Positions 4,822 through 6,354 of a stretch of 6,354 nt of DNA are shown piece by piece. Origin of the DNA: Gammaproteobacteria bacterium (GTDB taxonomy: Bacteria > Pseudomonadota > Gammaproteobacteria > JALTLT01). Both the position numbers and the translations under genes were made by a program. Numbering within the stretch: the first letter of the stretch is position 1; every line of letters starts with the position of its first letter. The notes under the pieces were generated by a model. It did no database searches. It saw only the letters and a program-made list of their open reading frames with translations, and was not told the DNA's origin. The stretch spans positions 1 to 6,354 of the forward strand of contig JALTLT010000134.1 of assembly GCA_027001815.1 (NCBI GenBank), in the 5' to 3' direction.

Positions 4822-6354
4822 ATGCAGAGCACCATGCCCAAGACCGATCATAAGCCCAAAACCATCTATCTCAAAGACTACACTCCGCCGGCCCACCGGG
4901 TGGAGCGCATCGATCTGGAGTTCGACCTGGACGAAGAGGCAACGCGCGTCTTCTCCCGCCTCGAGGTCGTGCGAAACGGGGCGGGAGATCCCCCCCTGGA
5001 GCTGTTCGGGGCCGGACTGGAGACCCTCTCCCTGGTGCTGGACGGCCGACCGCTCTCCGATCGCGACTACCGCGTCGAGGGTGAGCGGCTGGTCGTCTCC
5101 CGGGTTCCCCGGCGTTTCACCCTCGAGGTGGAGACGCGCATCGCCCCGGCTGCCAACACCTCTCTGGAGGGGCTCTACCTCTCGGGCGGAAACTTCTGCA
5201 CCCAGTGCGAGGCGGAGGGGTTCCGCAAGATCACCTGGTTCCCGGACCGTCCCGACGTGATGGCCCGCTACACCACCACCCTGCGGGCCGACCGCAACCG
5301 CTACCCGGTGCTGCTCTCCAACGGCAACCGGGTGGCCGGCGGCGAGCTGGAGGACGGCCGCCACTGGGCGCGCTGGGAGGATCCGTTCCCCAAGCCCAGT
5401 TATCTCTTCGCCCTGGTGGCCGGCGATCTGGCCTGCATCGAGGATCGCTTCGTCACCCGCGGCGGCCGGGAGGTGGCCCTGCGCATCTACGTGGAGCACG
5501 AGAACCGCGACCGCTGCGCCCACGCCATGGAGTCGCTCAAGAAGGCGATGCGCTGGGACGAGGAGCGGTTCGGTCTGGAATACGACCTGGACATCTACAT
5601 GATCGTGGCGGTCAACGACTTCAACATGGGGGCGATGGAGAACAAGGGACTCAACCTCTTCAACTCGCGCTACGTGCTGGCCAGCCCCGAAACCGCCACC
5701 GATGCCGATTACCAGGGTATCGAGGGGGTGATCGCCCACGAGTACTTCCACAACTGGACCGGCAACCGGGTCACCTGCCGCGACTGGTTCCAGCTCAGCC
5801 TCAAGGAGGGGCTCACCGTCTACCGCGACCAGGAGTTCAGCGCGGACCAGGGCTCCCGCGCGGTGAAGCGGATCCAGGATGTGCGCATGCTGCGCAGCCG
5901 CCAGTTTCCCGAGGACGCCGGGCCCATGGCCCATCCGGTGCGGCCAGAGTCGTTCGTCGAGATCTCCAACTTCTACACCGCCACCGTCTACGAGAAGGGC
6001 GCCGAGGTGGTGCGCATGTACGAGACCTTGCTGGGGCGCGAGGGCTTCCGCCGCGGCATGGACCTCTACTTCGAGCGACACGACGGCCAGGCAGTCACCA
6101 CCGACGACTTCCGCGCCGCCATGGCCGACGCCAACGGCGCGGACCTGGATCAGTTCCGGCGCTGGTACGAACAGCCCGGCACGCCCGAGCTGGAGGTGGA
6201 GGGCCATTACGACGCCGCTGCCCGCAGCTACACCCTCCAGGTGAGCCAGCGCAACCCGCGGGCCGGTGACGACGCGCCCCCGCTGCTGATCCCCCTGGCG
6301 ATGGCCCTGCTGGACCGCCAGGGGAGGGAGATCCCGTTGCGGCTGGCGGACGGC
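4822..6354 (+). CDS. pepN: Aminopeptidase N, N-terminal part (runs off the window)
   Basis: The first 511 codons of an M1-family zinc aminopeptidase, which removes N-terminal residues from peptides in the cytoplasm. E. coli PepN has 870 residues, so the C-terminal helical domain lies beyond the window. The substrate-anchoring GAMEN is at 270-274. The zinc site is H306-E307-x-x-H310 in AHEYFHNW with E329 in LKEGLTV, and catalytic Tyr is Y390 in TVYEKG. All are shifted by nine from E. coli numbering (H297, E298, H301, E320, Y381), showing a slightly longer N terminus. The N-terminal beta-domain includes FCTQCEAEGFRKITWFPDRPDV. Two in-frame ATGs compete: 4822, with GGGAA 6 nt upstream, and 4834. 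The E. coli protein starts closer to the second, so the start is good to about four codons. No frameshift or stop interrupts the reading. Confidence 0.97.
   Translation, partial: MQSTMPKTDHKPKTIYLKDYTPPAHRVERIDLEFDLDEEATRVFSRLEVVRNGAGDPPLELFGAGLETLSLVLDGRPLSDRDYRVEGERLVVSRVPRRFTLEVETRIAPAANTSLEGLYLSGGNFCTQCEAEGFRKITWFPDRPDVMARYTTTLRADRNRYPVLLSNGNRVAGGELEDGRHWARWEDPFPKPSYLFALVAGDLACIEDRFVTRGGREVALRIYVEHENRDRCAHAMESLKKAMRWDEERFGLEYDLDIYMIVAVNDFNMGAMENKGLNLFNSRYVLASPETATDADYQGIEGVIAHEYFHNWTGNRVTCRDWFQLSLKEGLTVYRDQEFSADQGSRAVKRIQDVRMLRSRQFPEDAGPMAHPVRPESFVEISNFYTATVYEKGAEVVRMYETLLGREGFRRGMDLYFERHDGQAVTTDDFRAAMADANGADLDQFRRWYEQPGTPELEVEGHYDAAARSYTLQVSQRNPRAGDDAPPLLIPLAMALLDRQGREIPLRLADG

Noticed and set aside
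4735..6269. 490-codon minus-strand frame opposite pepN and 354-codon plus-strand frame inside pepN
   Set aside because: The pepN reading frame shows all catalytic motifs over this span. The other two translations have repetitive shadow-gene composition and no recognisable domain.

Overview
The window is GC-rich chromosomal DNA from a proteobacterium, most likely a gammaproteobacterium. The FeSOD and the aminopeptidase N can be followed almost residue by residue against the Escherichia coli SodB and PepN that I know, but the gene order is not enterobacterial. No genus can be named from the sequence alone.

Layout: (1) 1-122 is a gene-free, hairpin-rich stretch that looks like the end of a dispersed repeat. 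(2) 121-879 is a self-contained sodB transcription unit on the minus strand: promoter, leader hairpin, FeSOD gene and intrinsic terminator. (3) 844-1452 (minus) is a histidine phosphatase. Its last codons contain the sodB promoter, and a strong upstream ribosome-binding site raises the option of an N-terminally extended form. (4) 1453-2160 has no convincing separate gene. Its right-hand part, 1745-2160, is a dense cluster of eight palindromes. The last 300 bp (1861-2160) are bounded by a 15-bp inverted repeat and end directly at the stop codon of the next gene. (5) 2161-4687 is a compact minus-strand operon, transcribed usp, then a gamma-glutamyltransferase-family gene, then a small lipoprotein, with gaps of 10 and 3 nt. 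(6) 4688-4821 is a divergent control region. (7) 4822-6354 is the first 511 codons of pepN on the plus strand, cut by the window edge.

How the genes may work together: sodB and usp are stress genes in the broad sense. The GGT-family enzyme, the Usp protein and the lipoprotein are probably co-transcribed. The lipoprotein carries a Cys...His...Asp arrangement suggesting a papain/transglutaminase-like fold, so the operon may act on peptides or on gamma-glutamyl or cell-envelope amide bonds. That is inference from motifs and gene order. PepN is an independent housekeeping peptidase.

The least explained material is the palindrome array at 1745-2160 and the small lipoprotein next to it. I found no CRISPR array, tRNA, rRNA, transposase gene or phage gene.
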